Positions 18,601 through 26,495 of a stretch of 64,000 nucleotides of DNA are shown piece by piece (the stretch's first letter is position 1; each line of letters starts with the position of its first letter). The DNA is taken from positions 40,044 to 104,043 of the forward strand of contig CAYLUN010000012.1 in assembly GCA_964386865.1 (NCBI GenBank), written 5' to 3'. Source of the DNA: CAYLUN01 sp964386865. GTDB taxonomy: Bacteria; Verrucomicrobiota; Kiritimatiellia; RFP12; UBA1067. The notes under the pieces were generated by a model. It was not told the DNA's origin. It did no database searches and saw only the letters and a list, made by a program, of their open reading frames with translations. The translations under genes and the position numbers were made by a program.

Positions 18601-19110
18601 CGGCTGCTCTCGTGGCCCGACCACGCGGACGCGGGCATCCGCTTCTTCTCCGGCACCGCGACCTACACGAAGTCGTTTGAACTGCCGCCCACGCTCTTCG
18701 GCAAAGACCGCGAACTCCTTCTCGACCTCGGTCGCGTCGAGGTGATCGCGCAGGTCACCCTCAACGGCCAGCCGCTGCCGACGCTCTGGAAGCCGCCCTT
18801 CCGCGTGCGCGTTGACGGCGCCGCCAAGCCCGGCGCGAACGCGCTCGAAGTCCGCATCACGAACCTGTGGCCGAACCGCCTGATCGGCGACGCGTCGCTG
18901 CCGGACGACATCGAGTGGCAGGCCGGAGGCAAGGGCTCGTCGCTGCCCGAGCGTTGGCCCGAGTGGCTGGTCAAGGGCCTGCCACGCCCCAGCGGGCGCA
19001 TCGCCTTCTGCACGCGCAAGGACGTGTACGCCAAGGACGACCCGCTGCTGCCCTCCGGCCTGCTCGGCCCGGTCACGGTCCGTGCAGCCGAGCGCGTGCC
19101 CGTGAAGTGA
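15610..19110 (+). CDS. Secreted GH106 alpha-L-rhamnosidase
   Basis: 1166 residues with a short signal peptide (LPFVLLTAAVTLGEP), preceded by GGGGAG at a good distance. It matches the GH106 family, whose characterised member is Bacteroides thetaiotaomicron BT0986. The N-terminus has the hallmark TWWHWLNGSVTKAGV and DLESMKRAGLGGCYLFN of the TIM-barrel start, then FGVHNCDGFSQSGGPW. The central part has RIVASESYTSSPG and FHTFAHQPYP. The C-terminus (about 990-1150) is a beta-sandwich (YTKSFELPP, LLLDLGRVEVIAQVTLNG). It cleaves rhamnose from complex pectins or sulfated glycans. With GH78 at 2009 this gives two rhamnosidase families in 17 kb. The base composition dips around 17890-17960 without breaking the frame. 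Confidence 0.92.
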   Translation: MNHLRASLPFVLLTAAVTLGEPAPTDLERGFVQPPDAAKPLTWWHWLNGSVTKAGVTADLESMKRAGLGGCYLFNCGGKYPEGDVRFMQPKWLEMMDHTVREAERLGLKFGVHNCDGFSQSGGPWIKPETSMKELTWSAADAEGGKPFDARLAQPDMQEGFYRDVAVVAFPLPEGGPLAGATLCGTLPAAELKKLADGSEKTQAAFPVPADQHAIDFVFDSPRVVRSLTISHFAPHRWEEDFPLRLDASDDGAAFRPAGEFTANWDFRQGGGATAAFADTTGRVFRVTFKNPLPVQLGEIELSGAAKAHFAEAKAGRMRSRGHGAETRHHRAFPGPDSRRPLAPGLVVDPAAVCDLTAKMAADGSLKWDVPAGRWRILRIGFTSNGHYVSPATPEGRGLECDKLDPAVVRFHLDQYVGKLLERYGSAAGKTFAAVEIDSWECGIQNWTAGFERRFRERLGYDLTPYWPALLEGWIVGDADRTDRLLWDWRRFLADQFSACHFAVAADYLKSKGVTYVGESTGRQQYLYDVAYIRNSDVTMGEFWIDAGPGQGVRVDNKVASSIAHVAGKRIVASESYTSSPGAAKWQNHPYSLKPEGDRAFCAGVNQFVFHTFAHQPYPAVGPGFTFFYWGLNFNRGNTWWPAADAWMAYLTRCNFMLRQGQQVCDVLAYVGEDVPNRIAWRDELTPTLPAGYDFDGCDVTALLEARVENGLIALPSGATYRVLLLPDLPTMRPSVAKKVLALAQAGAAVFVPRRPTQSPALRDVSLGDHDVHDCMQILCSENRGGSTERPPFKGRSFSDTTFERVFAALGLAPDFETRKAAPDADILYVHRRDGDADFYFLSNQQSRPESFDALFRVAGKAPELWDPATGAVTRPGLFRSEKDGRTCVPLRLDPNGSAFVVFREKAPARHAVALEFPDPAQTALSASQPPPVELAQGIDGTLTATFLTSVACTVVREDGQRTALQAPALPAPLTLDGPWQVSFPPNLGAPAAAAFDRLLSWPDHADAGIRFFSGTATYTKSFELPPTLFGKDRELLLDLGRVEVIAQVTLNGQPLPTLWKPPFRVRVDGAAKPGANALEVRITNLWPNRLIGDASLPDDIEWQAGGKGSSLPERWPEWLVKGLPRPSGRIAFCTRKDVYAKDDPLLPSGLLGPVTVRAAERVPVK

Positions 19111-19128
19111 ACGCGGCCCGGGCGTTCA
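19108..19128. terminator. Hairpin between convergent genes
   Basis: TGAACGC (19108-19114) and GCGTTCA (19122-19128) are perfect complements around GGCCCGG. The hairpin spans both stop codons, so it can serve either strand. Confidence 0.6.
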
Positions 19129-19575
19129 AGCGTCCCCGCGCCGGCTCTTTGACGCCTTCTTCGCGGGCTTGGTCTGTTCGGCGCCCGGAAGCGCCAGGCC
19201 GGGCATGTCGAGCTTGGGCGCCGCTTTGAGCTGCTCGGCCGCGCCGGAGGCGTTCTCCCAGATCACCTTGTCGCCGTCGAACGCGGCGGCGTACTCGGTG
19301 CCGTTGACGCTGGAACTGGAGGCCTTGACCATCCCGGAGGTCTGGCCGCTGAACACCTCCTCGCCTTTGTACGTCACCGTGGTCTGGCCGTTTTCCGTTC
19401 GAACGCTGATGCTGGAACTGGCCGAGGCGCTGTCGCTCGAACTCGACGACGAGCGATTCTCCGCCGCGCCCTGCTTCGCGGACTTTGACTGCTTTTGGCC
19501 GCCTGTCGCGACCGCCGCGGCGCACATGAGCACAGCCGCCGCCAACGCCCCTTGTTTCATGCCTGCGTGTTTCAT
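19126..19575 (-). CDS. Secreted Ser-rich small protein, last gene of the ECF operon
   Basis: 149 residues; AAGGAG lies 8 bases before the ATG. A signal peptide (GALAAAVLMCAAAVATGG) is followed by a low-complexity Ser/Ala segment (residues about 40-56), then a compact part with strands ISVRTENGQTTVTYKGEEVF and TEYAAAFDGDKVIWEN, and a basic, Lys-rich end. No family recognised. The gene lies 15 bases after the PDZ gene and so belongs to the sigma/anti-sigma unit. A periplasmic or surface role linked to envelope sensing is inferred only from position. Confidence 0.6.
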   Translation of the reverse strand: MKHAGMKQGALAAAVLMCAAAVATGGQKQSKSAKQGAAENRSSSSSSDSASASSSISVRTENGQTTVTYKGEEVFSGQTSGMVKASSSSVNGTEYAAAFDGDKVIWENASGAAEQLKAAPKLDMPGLALPGAEQTKPAKKASKSRRGDA

Positions 19576-19590
19576 TCTTCTCGCTCCTTC

Positions 19591-20442
19591 CTACCTCTGC
19601 TTGTCCGGTTGCTGCGCTTGGCTGGCCGCCTTCAGCGCGTCCTCCACGATCTGACGGATCTTGGCGTCGTCGAGCTTCAGGCTCTTCACCACCTCAGCCG
19701 GGTCGCACCCGCCGTTGTCGACCCCGCCGAACGTGATCACGTTACCGCCCGACCCCGCCCCGCCGCCGCCGCCGGAGCCGAAACTCCAGTTTGTGGAGAA
19801 GTGAAAGATCGAGCCGGACGCGGGGCTTCCCGGCTGCGGCATTGACCCGATGATTTTCTGAACGTCGAGGCTGAAGTCGCCCAGGTTAATCACCTGCGGG
19901 CCATCGCTCTCCCGCTCATCTCGCTCGGCCAGCGTCACGGTCGCCGAAGCCTCCTTGCCCTTACGCCGATAGGTCAGCGTCGCGCTGTCCCCCGCCTTCT
20001 TGGCACGCACCAAGTTGCGCAGCTGGTCTGGATCCATCAGAATCTGGTCGCCGAAGCGGACGAGGATGTCGTGGTTCTGTAGGCCCGCCTTCGCGGCCGG
20101 GCTCTCCGGAACCACGCCGAAGACCGTCAGCCCCACGCCCGGGTCGAGCGAAAGTTGCGCCCGCACCTCGTCGGACGAGGTCTCCGTCGACACGCCCAGC
20201 CACGTCACCTTCGCGGCGCCGCCTGGCGAGTTCCCTTCCTCGACCAAGCCGGCGCCGTCGCGGTCGAAGACCTGCACGCTGGCGCTTCCATCCTGCTTCC
20301 GCGTCTGCACGATCACCTTCACGCTGCTGTTGGTCGTGCTATGGACGCGCACCTGCGCGCTGCCGCCCGCTCCTCCGGCGAGCGCCGGACCCGCCACGAT
20401 CGCCGCCAGCGCGGCGTAAAGCCACATGACTCGGCTGTTCAT
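19591..20442 (-). CDS. Exported PDZ-domain protein without a protease domain
   Basis: 283 residues; AAGGA is 7 bases before the ATG. A signal peptide (YAALAAIVAGPALAGG) is followed by a beta-rich stretch (QVRVHSTTNSSVKVIVQTR) and one PDZ domain at about 80-170 (WLGVSTETSSDEVRAQL, GLTVFGVVPESPAAKAGL, NHDILVRFGDQIL, DQLRNLVRAKKAGDSATL). A Gly-rich linker (SFGSGGGGGAGSGGN) leads to a short helix. There is no trypsin-like or other protease domain, so it may be a sensor or chaperone-like adaptor that binds exposed C-termini. It is encoded between the anti-sigma-like gene and a Ser-rich secreted protein. Confidence 0.8.
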   Translation of the reverse strand: MNSRVMWLYAALAAIVAGPALAGGAGGSAQVRVHSTTNSSVKVIVQTRKQDGSASVQVFDRDGAGLVEEGNSPGGAAKVTWLGVSTETSSDEVRAQLSLDPGVGLTVFGVVPESPAAKAGLQNHDILVRFGDQILMDPDQLRNLVRAKKAGDSATLTYRRKGKEASATVTLAERDERESDGPQVINLGDFSLDVQKIIGSMPQPGSPASGSIFHFSTNWSFGSGGGGGAGSGGNVITFGGVDNGGCDPAEVVKSLKLDDAKIRQIVEDALKAASQAQQPDKQR

Positions 20443-20464
20443 CTCGCGTTCCTTTATTCCGTTA

Positions 20465-20938
20465 TTACTGATTCTTCATCGCCAGCAGCAGCACGCGCTG
20501 CCGCGGCTCACGCAGTTCCACCTGCGCGCCCCCGCCCGGGTGGCCTACGACGGTTTGATTCACGGCTAGGCATTGGATCACCCTGTAAGCGCGCCCGTCA
20601 GGGGAGCGCCAGACGCCCGCACGCCGCGCGCCGACGATGTAGTCCTGAGACGGCAACGCCGTCAGACCCGCCGACGCACTCACGCCTGCGGGCGCAGATG
20701 ACGCCCTCGTCTGACGCTGCGGCACAGCGTGACAGAGCGCAAACACGCCTGCGAGCAGGACGGCAGCCGCGGCCGCCGCGGCCCATGCCAGCGGGAAGCG
20801 TGCGCCGCGCTGCGGCTGGACGCCGGGCTGCGGCCGAACCGCTCGCAGACGCTCCATCAGGTCGGGCGGCACTGCCGCCGGCCGGAGGCTCTTCAGCCGC
20901 GCCTCAAGCGCGCCAACCGGATCGTTATCGCCCATCAT
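20465..20938 (-). CDS. Single-span membrane protein, probable anti-sigma factor
   Basis: 157 residues. The N-terminal 45 residues are cytoplasmic-type and helical (LEARLKSLRPAAVPPDLMERLRAV). One membrane span follows at about 49-70 (PLAWAAAAAAAVLLAGVFALC), then an exported part with GVWRSPDGRAYRVIQCLAVNQ. It starts inside the end of the ECF sigma gene (14-base overlap) with GGAGG in that gene, the usual arrangement for an anti-sigma factor. It has no HxxxCxxC zinc motif, so it is not a classical ZAS protein. The role is inferred from topology and coupling. Confidence 0.65.
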   Translation of the reverse strand: MMGDNDPVGALEARLKSLRPAAVPPDLMERLRAVRPQPGVQPQRGARFPLAWAAAAAAAVLLAGVFALCHAVPQRQTRASSAPAGVSASAGLTALPSQDYIVGARRAGVWRSPDGRAYRVIQCLAVNQTVVGHPGGGAQVELREPRQRVLLLAMKNQ

Positions 20939-21425
20939 TCGCCTCCTCCAGTCCCCGTCTTAACGCCTCCAGCGCATACCGATACCTCGAGGCCGCCGTG
21001 TTCGCGGGAACAGACACCGCCTCGCCAATCTCCTTGAACGTCAACTCGCCCCAGATCTTCAGCGTCAGAACCTCCTGCTGCTCAGCGGGCAGCTCGGCGA
21101 TCCGCCGCTGCATGACCTGGGCGTCAAGCCCGCCGCCGAAATCCGCCTCGAACCACCCCGGCTGCTGGGCGCCCGCCGACTCTTCCCGCGCGCGCCGCCG
21201 GTCCGCGCTGCGCGCGCGGTCAACCGCGCGCCGCCGGATCGTGCTGTACACCAGCGCGAGGGGCGGCGTGCCAGACTGCCCCGCCCGCGACCAAGCCTCG
21301 ACGAGCGCCTCCTGCAACACGTCCTCGGCGTCGGACGGCACACGGCACTGCTGCCTCGCGAAGAGCAACAGCCGCCCCGCATGCTCATCCAGCCACTGCT
21401 GCCATCCGTCCGTACTCGTCGGCAT
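20925..21425 (-). CDS. ECF-type RNA polymerase sigma factor
   Basis: 166 residues from the ATG at 21425, which has GGGGAG 7 bases upstream. In-frame starts at 21443 (GTG) and 21440 lack that spacing. Region 2 is seen at about 15-75 (LLLFARQQCRVPSDAEDVLQ, STIRRRAVDRARS). Region 4 is at about 105-160 (LPAEQQEVLTLKIWGELTF, EIGEAVSVPANTAASRY), a helix-turn-helix for the -35 element. It directs RNA polymerase to an unknown regulon, likely including its own operon, and is probably held by the membrane protein encoded just downstream. Confidence 0.92.
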   Translation of the reverse strand: MPTSTDGWQQWLDEHAGRLLLFARQQCRVPSDAEDVLQEALVEAWSRAGQSGTPPLALVYSTIRRRAVDRARSADRRRAREESAGAQQPGWFEADFGGGLDAQVMQRRIAELPAEQQEVLTLKIWGELTFKEIGEAVSVPANTAASRYRYALEALRRGLEEANDGR

Positions 21426-21461
21426 TCGATTGCTCCCCATCACTCCAGCGGGTTTGCCTGT

Positions 21462-21484
21462 AAAGCGACACCGCCCGTCGCTTT
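21462..21484 (-). promoter_or_regulatory. Hairpin in the leader of the ECF operon
   Basis: AAAGCGAC and GTCGCTTT are perfect 8-base arms around a 7-base loop, about 36 bases upstream of the sigma start. It could be an operator dyad, or an RNA hairpin affecting readthrough or translation. Confidence 0.45.
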
Positions 21485-21600
21485 TGTCTAGACAGAGTCA
21501 CTCGAGCTTCATTAATTCTGACACAGACCCCGCGCCGCCGACAGTTCAATTAAGGCTCCGCCGATATGCGGGCGCGGCACAGCCGGGGCTCACTCCGGGG

Positions 21601-21633
21601 GTGCGATTCAGTTTAGCCGAAACTAAGTCGCAC
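21601..21633. promoter_or_regulatory. Long imperfect dyad between the ECF operon and the DUF481 gene
   Basis: GTGCGATTCAGTTT (21601-21614) and AAACTAAGTCGCAC (21620-21633) match as inverted arms at 12 of 14 positions around a 5-base loop. It lies 22 bases upstream of the -35 element of the DUF481 gene, in the divergent gap. An operator or a small mobile-repeat remnant are both possible. The rest of the gap 21485-21768 shows nothing else besides the promoter. Confidence 0.5.
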
Positions 21634-21654
21634 CAAAGGAGGCCCTTTTCGCGC

Positions 21655-21684
21655 TTGTCCGCGCACCGCCGCATCCGCTATAGT
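21655..21684 (+). promoter_or_regulatory. Promoter of the DUF481 gene
   Basis: TTGTCC at 21655-21660 and TATAGT at 21679-21684 are 18 bases apart, about 85 bases upstream of the start. Confidence 0.5.
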
Positions 21685-21768
21685 TAGGAGCACGGTCAAC
21701 AGTCTTGCCTGCCGCAGTCCGCGGGCGCGGATGGGGAGCAGGCCACGCAAAATCGAACAGGAGGGCGT

Positions 21769-22785
21769 ATGATGAATCGAGTTGTTTTCGCGATGGTCGG
21801 CTGCCTGGCGTTCACGGCCGTTCAGGGCGACGAAGTTCTCTTCAAGTCGGGTGACCGCCTGACCGGCACCGTCAAAGCGGTGTCCGACGGCAAGATGACC
21901 TTCGAGTCGAAGGTGGCGGGCAAACTCACCCTCAACATGGCCGACATCAAGACCTTCTCCACGGACGCGCCCATCGAGATCAAGCTCGCCGACGGAACCG
22001 TCGTGCAGCAGAAGGCGGCGGCGGCGGCCGAGGGCCAGATCGCCGTGCAACCCAGCGGGGCGGCCCAGCCGCAGACGCTCGCGTTCTCGAGCATCTCCAA
22101 GGTCAACCCCGAGAAGCCGCACTGGAAGGGCGCGGTGATCGCGGGCGCAACGATTGTCCGCGGCAACACCGAGAGCACCACGGCCAACATTGCCGCCGAC
22201 GCCGCGCGCCGCACGGAGCACGACCGCATCACGCTGGGCGCGGGCTACTACTTCGCCAAGCAGCGCGACAACGCCACCGGGAACGACAGCACCATCACCG
22301 ACAACTGGTTCGCCAAGGGCCAGTATGACCGCTTCCTGTCTGCGCGCTTCTACGGCTACGGCAACCTCCGGTACGAGAAAGACCGCATCGCCAATCTGGA
22401 CATGCGCCTCGCGCCCGGCATTGGCTTCGGCTACCAGTGGACGGAGAAGACGGTCTTCAACTTCTCGACCGAGGGCGGCGCGTCATGGATCTACGAGAAG
22501 TACACGGAGCCCGCTGAGACCCGCACCTACATGGCCGGGCGACTGGCTTACCACCTCGACAAGGCCTTCAACGACCATGTGAAAGGGTTCCACAACACGG
22601 AGTACATCCCCAGCTTCGAGCGCGTTGACACCTTCCTCATCAACACGGACGTTGGGCTGCGCGCCGCGCTGACTTCGCAGCTGGCGCTCGAGGCCAAGGC
22701 CCAGATGGCCTACAACTCACAGCCTGCCGAAGGCCGCGACAAGCGGGACCTGCGCTACATCCTGGGCGCCGGCTGGACGTTCTAG
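21769..22785 (+). CDS. DUF481 outer-membrane beta-barrel protein (YdiY-like)
   Basis: 338 residues; AGGAGG is just upstream. Two adjacent ATGs are possible, and the second is better spaced. After a signal peptide (FAMVGCLAFTAVQGDE) come about 90 residues resembling a small SH3-like soluble part (LFKSGDRLTGTVKAVSDG, KLTLNMADIKTFSTD). From about residue 120 there are alternating amphipathic strands of the DUF481 family (GAVIAGATIVRGNTESTT, RFYGYGNLRYEKDRIANLD). The last residue is Phe, as expected for Bam-dependent insertion. Function of the family is poorly known (acid-induced in enterobacteria). It has its own promoter and converges with the FAD oxidoreductase gene. Confidence 0.85.
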   Translation: MMNRVVFAMVGCLAFTAVQGDEVLFKSGDRLTGTVKAVSDGKMTFESKVAGKLTLNMADIKTFSTDAPIEIKLADGTVVQQKAAAAAEGQIAVQPSGAAQPQTLAFSSISKVNPEKPHWKGAVIAGATIVRGNTESTTANIAADAARRTEHDRITLGAGYYFAKQRDNATGNDSTITDNWFAKGQYDRFLSARFYGYGNLRYEKDRIANLDMRLAPGIGFGYQWTEKTVFNFSTEGGASWIYEKYTEPAETRTYMAGRLAYHLDKAFNDHVKGFHNTEYIPSFERVDTFLINTDVGLRAALTSQLALEAKAQMAYNSQPAEGRDKRDLRYILGAGWTF

Positions 22786-22793
22786 CGCCGCGC

Positions 22794-25700
22794 TCACTTC
22801 CTCCGCTTCAGCACCTCGGTCGCGTGCAGCGCGTAAACGCCGCGCAGGTCGCGTGCGTATTCGCGCAGCGTCTTCTCGCCCGCCCCGTCGCGGTCGCCGC
22901 AGCGCACGAGCGCCCGCGCCACCGCCAGCTCGCGCAGGCAGAGGTTGCGCTCGTTGCCGCTGCCCCCGCCGCCGTACCCGCCAGCCGGCGAGATCGCCTT
23001 CGCGTCCGTCATCGCGTGCCCGCCCACGCCGGGCTTGGCCAGCAGCTCGGACAACGGCCGCGCGGCCGCCGGATCGGCCAGCGCTTCGAGCGCCAGCGTC
23101 ACGGCGCGGACGCGCGAGAACGCCGATCTCTCGTCGAGCTTCGAGGCCTCCTCCAGCAGCGGCGCGAGCCCGCGCTTGTCACGGGTCCGCCCCAGCGCCA
23201 CGATGTAGCTGTCCATCTCGCTCATGCGCCGCCCGAACGCGCCCTCGCCCGTCACGCTCAGCCCAAGCCCGGGCTGCTTGCCCGCGACCACGCTTGCCAG
23301 CGTCTCCGCGCCCGCCGGGTCGCCCATGATCCCCAGCACGTGCGCATACACCAGCCGCTCCGACGGCGTCTGCGCCGCCGCATACGCCTGCCGCACGTGC
23401 GGCAGCGACTGCTCCCACTGCGCCAGAACGAGGCTCACGTCCTTGTAGCCGACGCCCAGGCCCTTCACCGCCACAGCCAGCCGCTCGCGATCAACGAGCG
23501 CGTTGTCCTCCCACCCCAGCACCTCCTGCGGGAGGTTGCCGATCTCGACCAGGTGCCGCTGCAGCTTCTTGAAGTCGATCGTCCGGAACGTCTTGCCCTC
23601 GCGAGCGGCCGTCGCCCCCGCCACGCCCGCCACGTAGCCCATGTTCTGGACGTCCGGCTGCATCCGCATGATCGGCATCGCGTCGCGGTGCGCGCTGATG
23701 CCGATCCCGATCACCATCAGCCCCTCCAGCCCCTTGGGCAGCAGCGCCCGGTACGGCACGTTGGCCGAGAATACGCTGCGCCCTCGCGCCTCCTTCCCGT
23801 CGAGCGGCTCGCTGACGTAGCAGATCTCAGCCACCGTGTATCCGTGGCTGTCGAAGTTGCTGCGCGCCTGCACCACCGTGTCCGGGAAGGTCCTCCCGTT
23901 CAGGATGTCCAGCGGCGTCACCCAGCAGTCGCCCACGATGCGCTGGCGCTCGCGGCTCTCCACAAGCTGCGAGACGTCCCAGACGTTGCCAGCCCCGGCG
24001 CGGCCGCGCACGCCGAACAGCCACAGGTCCGCCGCGTCGCAGTCGTTCACGTAGCCGAAGTCGGAGTTGATGTAGCTCGCGCCGAGCTTGCGCGGCGAGA
24101 GCCCCACGCCCTGAACGGCGATCTCTTCGGCCCCCTGAAACACGCAGGGCGCGCCCGCCGCAGCCGCGACCTCGGCGTTGCCGGTCGCGTCCACCACGCT
24201 CTTCGCCAGCACCACTCCGCGCCCGGCCGGCGTCGCCACCACCACGCCGGTCACGCGGCCGTTCTCCACCAGCGTCCCACAGCCCAGCGCGCCGAACCAG
24301 ATCTCCGTGCCCGCCTTGCGGTTCTCGCTGCGCCACCACTCGGCCTTGCCGACAATGTACACCGCCGCGTCCAGTTTTTCCACGCCCGCGTCGTGCTCCG
24401 CCGTGAACCCGCACGCGTTCCCGTACCAGTATTTGCCGATCATGCCGAGCGTGCCCACGCCGCCCAAGCCGTGCAGGTGCTCGATCAGCAGCGCCTTCCC
24501 GCCCTGCCGGCCCGCCGCGATCCCCGCCGGCGCGCCTCCCGTGCCGCCGCCCACCACGACCACGTCATACTCGCCCAGCACGGGCAGCGTCGTCCGCTCC
24601 GCACGCACCGTCGGCAGCCCGCTCAAGAACGGCCGCGGCCCGCTGAGCGACTCTTTGACCTCGCCTGCGGCGACCGCCGACACCGCGCCGCCCTTGCGCA
24701 CCGCGGCCTTGGGCGCAGGCAGCGCCTTCGCCTCGGCCGCAGCCGCCGCGCCCACCCGCCCGCCCGCCGCCATCAGCTCCAGCGGCCGCAGCAGCTTCGC
24801 GGCCGCCTCGCGCGTCATGTCCGCGCACCCGCCCAGCACGTAGACGCGCGGCACGCCCGCAGGCCTGAAGCAGCCGAGATCGGCCTTCTCCGCGCCCGGC
24901 CACACACCCGCCAGCGGCGCCGCGGCCTTCATCGGGTCGGGCGGCACCTGGAACAGCGAGTCCGCGCCCTCCAGCAGCGTCTTGACGAAAGTCCGGTCGC
25001 GGGCCTCCTGCTCGGCCTCGGCGAACGAGCGGTACGACCCGTCCCGCATTCCGATGCGCATCGCGCACTCGAACGCGTGGCCGGCCACGCTTTTCGCTGC
25101 GCCCTTGCGACCCATCGTCAGCGGCGCGTCGTACTCGCCAGGCAGCGTCCGCAGCGCGACCTCTTTCGACGCGGGCGGCTCGCCCGCGATCACCACGCGC
25201 GTGAAGAGCTGCGGCCCCGCCGGATAGGGCCGGAACGACGCGCCGGCCAGCCTCGCCACCGTGCCGCGCTCGGTCGCGTCGACGATCGCCTTCGCCAGAA
25301 CCGCCTGCCGCCCGCTGCGGTTCGCGATCACGATGCCGGCCAGGTTCCCCTCCGCGTCGCGCAGCACGTCGGTCGCGTACGAGCTCGTCAGAAACGCCGC
25401 GCCGCTGTCCAGCAGCGCCCGATCCAGCGCCTGCTTCACGCGCAGCGGCGTCGGCGTGACCACCGCCGCGCCCGCTCCCTTGGCCTTCACGCTCAGCTCG
25501 CTCAGCAGCAGCCGCTTGGCGCCGGGCTTCATCTTCACCGCCACCTTCACGTGGCGCACCGGCCGATCCAGCGACGCCGCGTAGCGGATCAAATCTTCGG
25601 AATCAGCCCCCTCTGCGGGCGCGAGCGGCAACGCCGCGCTCCACGCCTTGCCGTCCGCGCTCACGGACATGTGGCAGGAGCCAACCTCGAAGTCGCCCGC

Positions 25701-26192
25701 CCGCTTGAACGCGACCAGCTCGACGCCGTCTACCGGCTTCACGCCGCCGAGGTCGGCCAGAATGGCCACGTCACCCGCGAACTCGACGGTGTGGTGCTGC
25801 ACGTCGTCGTAGCTGCCGTCGCACAGCATGTCGCCCGTGTCCCTGTGTTTGCCGCCGCTCGCGACGTCGGTCTTGTACGTGATCGGCAGGCTCGTCTCCT
25901 TCGGCACGTAGATGGCCTTCGCGAGCGGCGAGACAGGCGCTTCGCCCTCTTCGAGCCACAGCCGCAGCGTGCCCGCCAGATCGTCGCCAAGGTACGGCCG
26001 GGGAGCAGCCAGAAACACCTTTGCGCCCGCTTGGGCGGCCGCCTCCGCCGCCGCCACGGCGCCGCACGTTCCGCCCACCACCACGACGTCAACCTCTTGG
26101 CAGACCGGTATCTCCCGCTCCGACTCCACCACCGCCGCCGCCCTCGCGAAACCGACCGCCATCACCGCCGCCGACAGAAAACGTGTCCTCAT
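22794..26192 (-). CDS. Exported tandem FAD-dependent oxidoreductase with HEAT-like tail
   Basis: 1132 residues from the ATG at 26192, chosen because a signal peptide follows at once (FLSAAVMAVGFARAAA) and GGAG precedes it; the frame extends upstream without one. Two FAD_oxidored units are visible. The first has VVVVGGTCGAVAAAEAAAQAG, interrupted by a discoidin-like stretch (VAILADLGGVKPVDGVELVA, ...SVSADGKAW). The second has YDVVVVGGGTGGAPAGIAAG and GGVGTLGMIGKYWYG. The last 250 residues are HEAT-like helices. The family is common in planctomycetes and Lentisphaerae, with unknown substrates, perhaps sugars or sugar alcohols. The duplicated dinucleotide fold in one chain is the notable point. 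Confidence 0.82.
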   Translation of the reverse strand: MRTRFLSAAVMAVGFARAAAVVESEREIPVCQEVDVVVVGGTCGAVAAAEAAAQAGAKVFLAAPRPYLGDDLAGTLRLWLEEGEAPVSPLAKAIYVPKETSLPITYKTDVASGGKHRDTGDMLCDGSYDDVQHHTVEFAGDVAILADLGGVKPVDGVELVAFKRAGDFEVGSCHMSVSADGKAWSAALPLAPAEGADSEDLIRYAASLDRPVRHVKVAVKMKPGAKRLLLSELSVKAKGAGAAVVTPTPLRVKQALDRALLDSGAAFLTSSYATDVLRDAEGNLAGIVIANRSGRQAVLAKAIVDATERGTVARLAGASFRPYPAGPQLFTRVVIAGEPPASKEVALRTLPGEYDAPLTMGRKGAAKSVAGHAFECAMRIGMRDGSYRSFAEAEQEARDRTFVKTLLEGADSLFQVPPDPMKAAAPLAGVWPGAEKADLGCFRPAGVPRVYVLGGCADMTREAAAKLLRPLELMAAGGRVGAAAAAEAKALPAPKAAVRKGGAVSAVAAGEVKESLSGPRPFLSGLPTVRAERTTLPVLGEYDVVVVGGGTGGAPAGIAAGRQGGKALLIEHLHGLGGVGTLGMIGKYWYGNACGFTAEHDAGVEKLDAAVYIVGKAEWWRSENRKAGTEIWFGALGCGTLVENGRVTGVVVATPAGRGVVLAKSVVDATGNAEVAAAAGAPCVFQGAEEIAVQGVGLSPRKLGASYINSDFGYVNDCDAADLWLFGVRGRAGAGNVWDVSQLVESRERQRIVGDCWVTPLDILNGRTFPDTVVQARSNFDSHGYTVAEICYVSEPLDGKEARGRSVFSANVPYRALLPKGLEGLMVIGIGISAHRDAMPIMRMQPDVQNMGYVAGVAGATAAREGKTFRTIDFKKLQRHLVEIGNLPQEVLGWEDNALVDRERLAVAVKGLGVGYKDVSLVLAQWEQSLPHVRQAYAAAQTPSERLVYAHVLGIMGDPAGAETLASVVAGKQPGLGLSVTGEGAFGRRMSEMDSYIVALGRTRDKRGLAPLLEEASKLDERSAFSRVRAVTLALEALADPAAARPLSELLAKPGVGGHAMTDAKAISPAGGYGGGGSGNERNLCLRELAVARALVRCGDRDGAGEKTLREYARDLRGVYALHATEVLKRRK

Positions 26193-26449
26193 AGTCTCCA
26201 CCGCCTCCCTTACATGCGCCCAGTGTAAAGTCGCCGGCCCGCAAGTCAAGCCCCAAGCCCGCCCTTGTCCGCGCTTCGGGCCGGAGCCCGCCCTGCCAAA
26301 TACGCCACCTGCGAACCGACCGGCGGCGGGCCGCCTTTTCGCGGGCAGGAGTGCCCGCGCTCCCAGCCTGGCGTCACCTTTTCATCTCAAACGCGCCCCT
26401 CTCGCATACTTCGGGCACCAACCGATTACGCGACCGGCCGCGTCCGCCC

Positions 26450-26478
26450 TTGACGGCCTTCGCATTCCGCACTACAGT
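26450..26478 (+). promoter_or_regulatory. Promoter of the PAS sensor kinase
   Basis: TTGACG at 26450-26455 and TACAGT at 26473-26478 are 17 bases apart. The start codon lies only 17 bases after the -10, so the leader is very short. I see no gene in the rest of the 303-base gap 26193-26495. Confidence 0.6.
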
Positions 26479-26495
26479 ACAGCTGATAAGTTCAA

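Noticed and set aside
22824..26228. 1134-codon plus-strand frame opposite the FAD oxidoreductase
   Set aside because: Shadow of a well-supported gene, with composition dominated by Arg/His/Ala and no recognisable domain.
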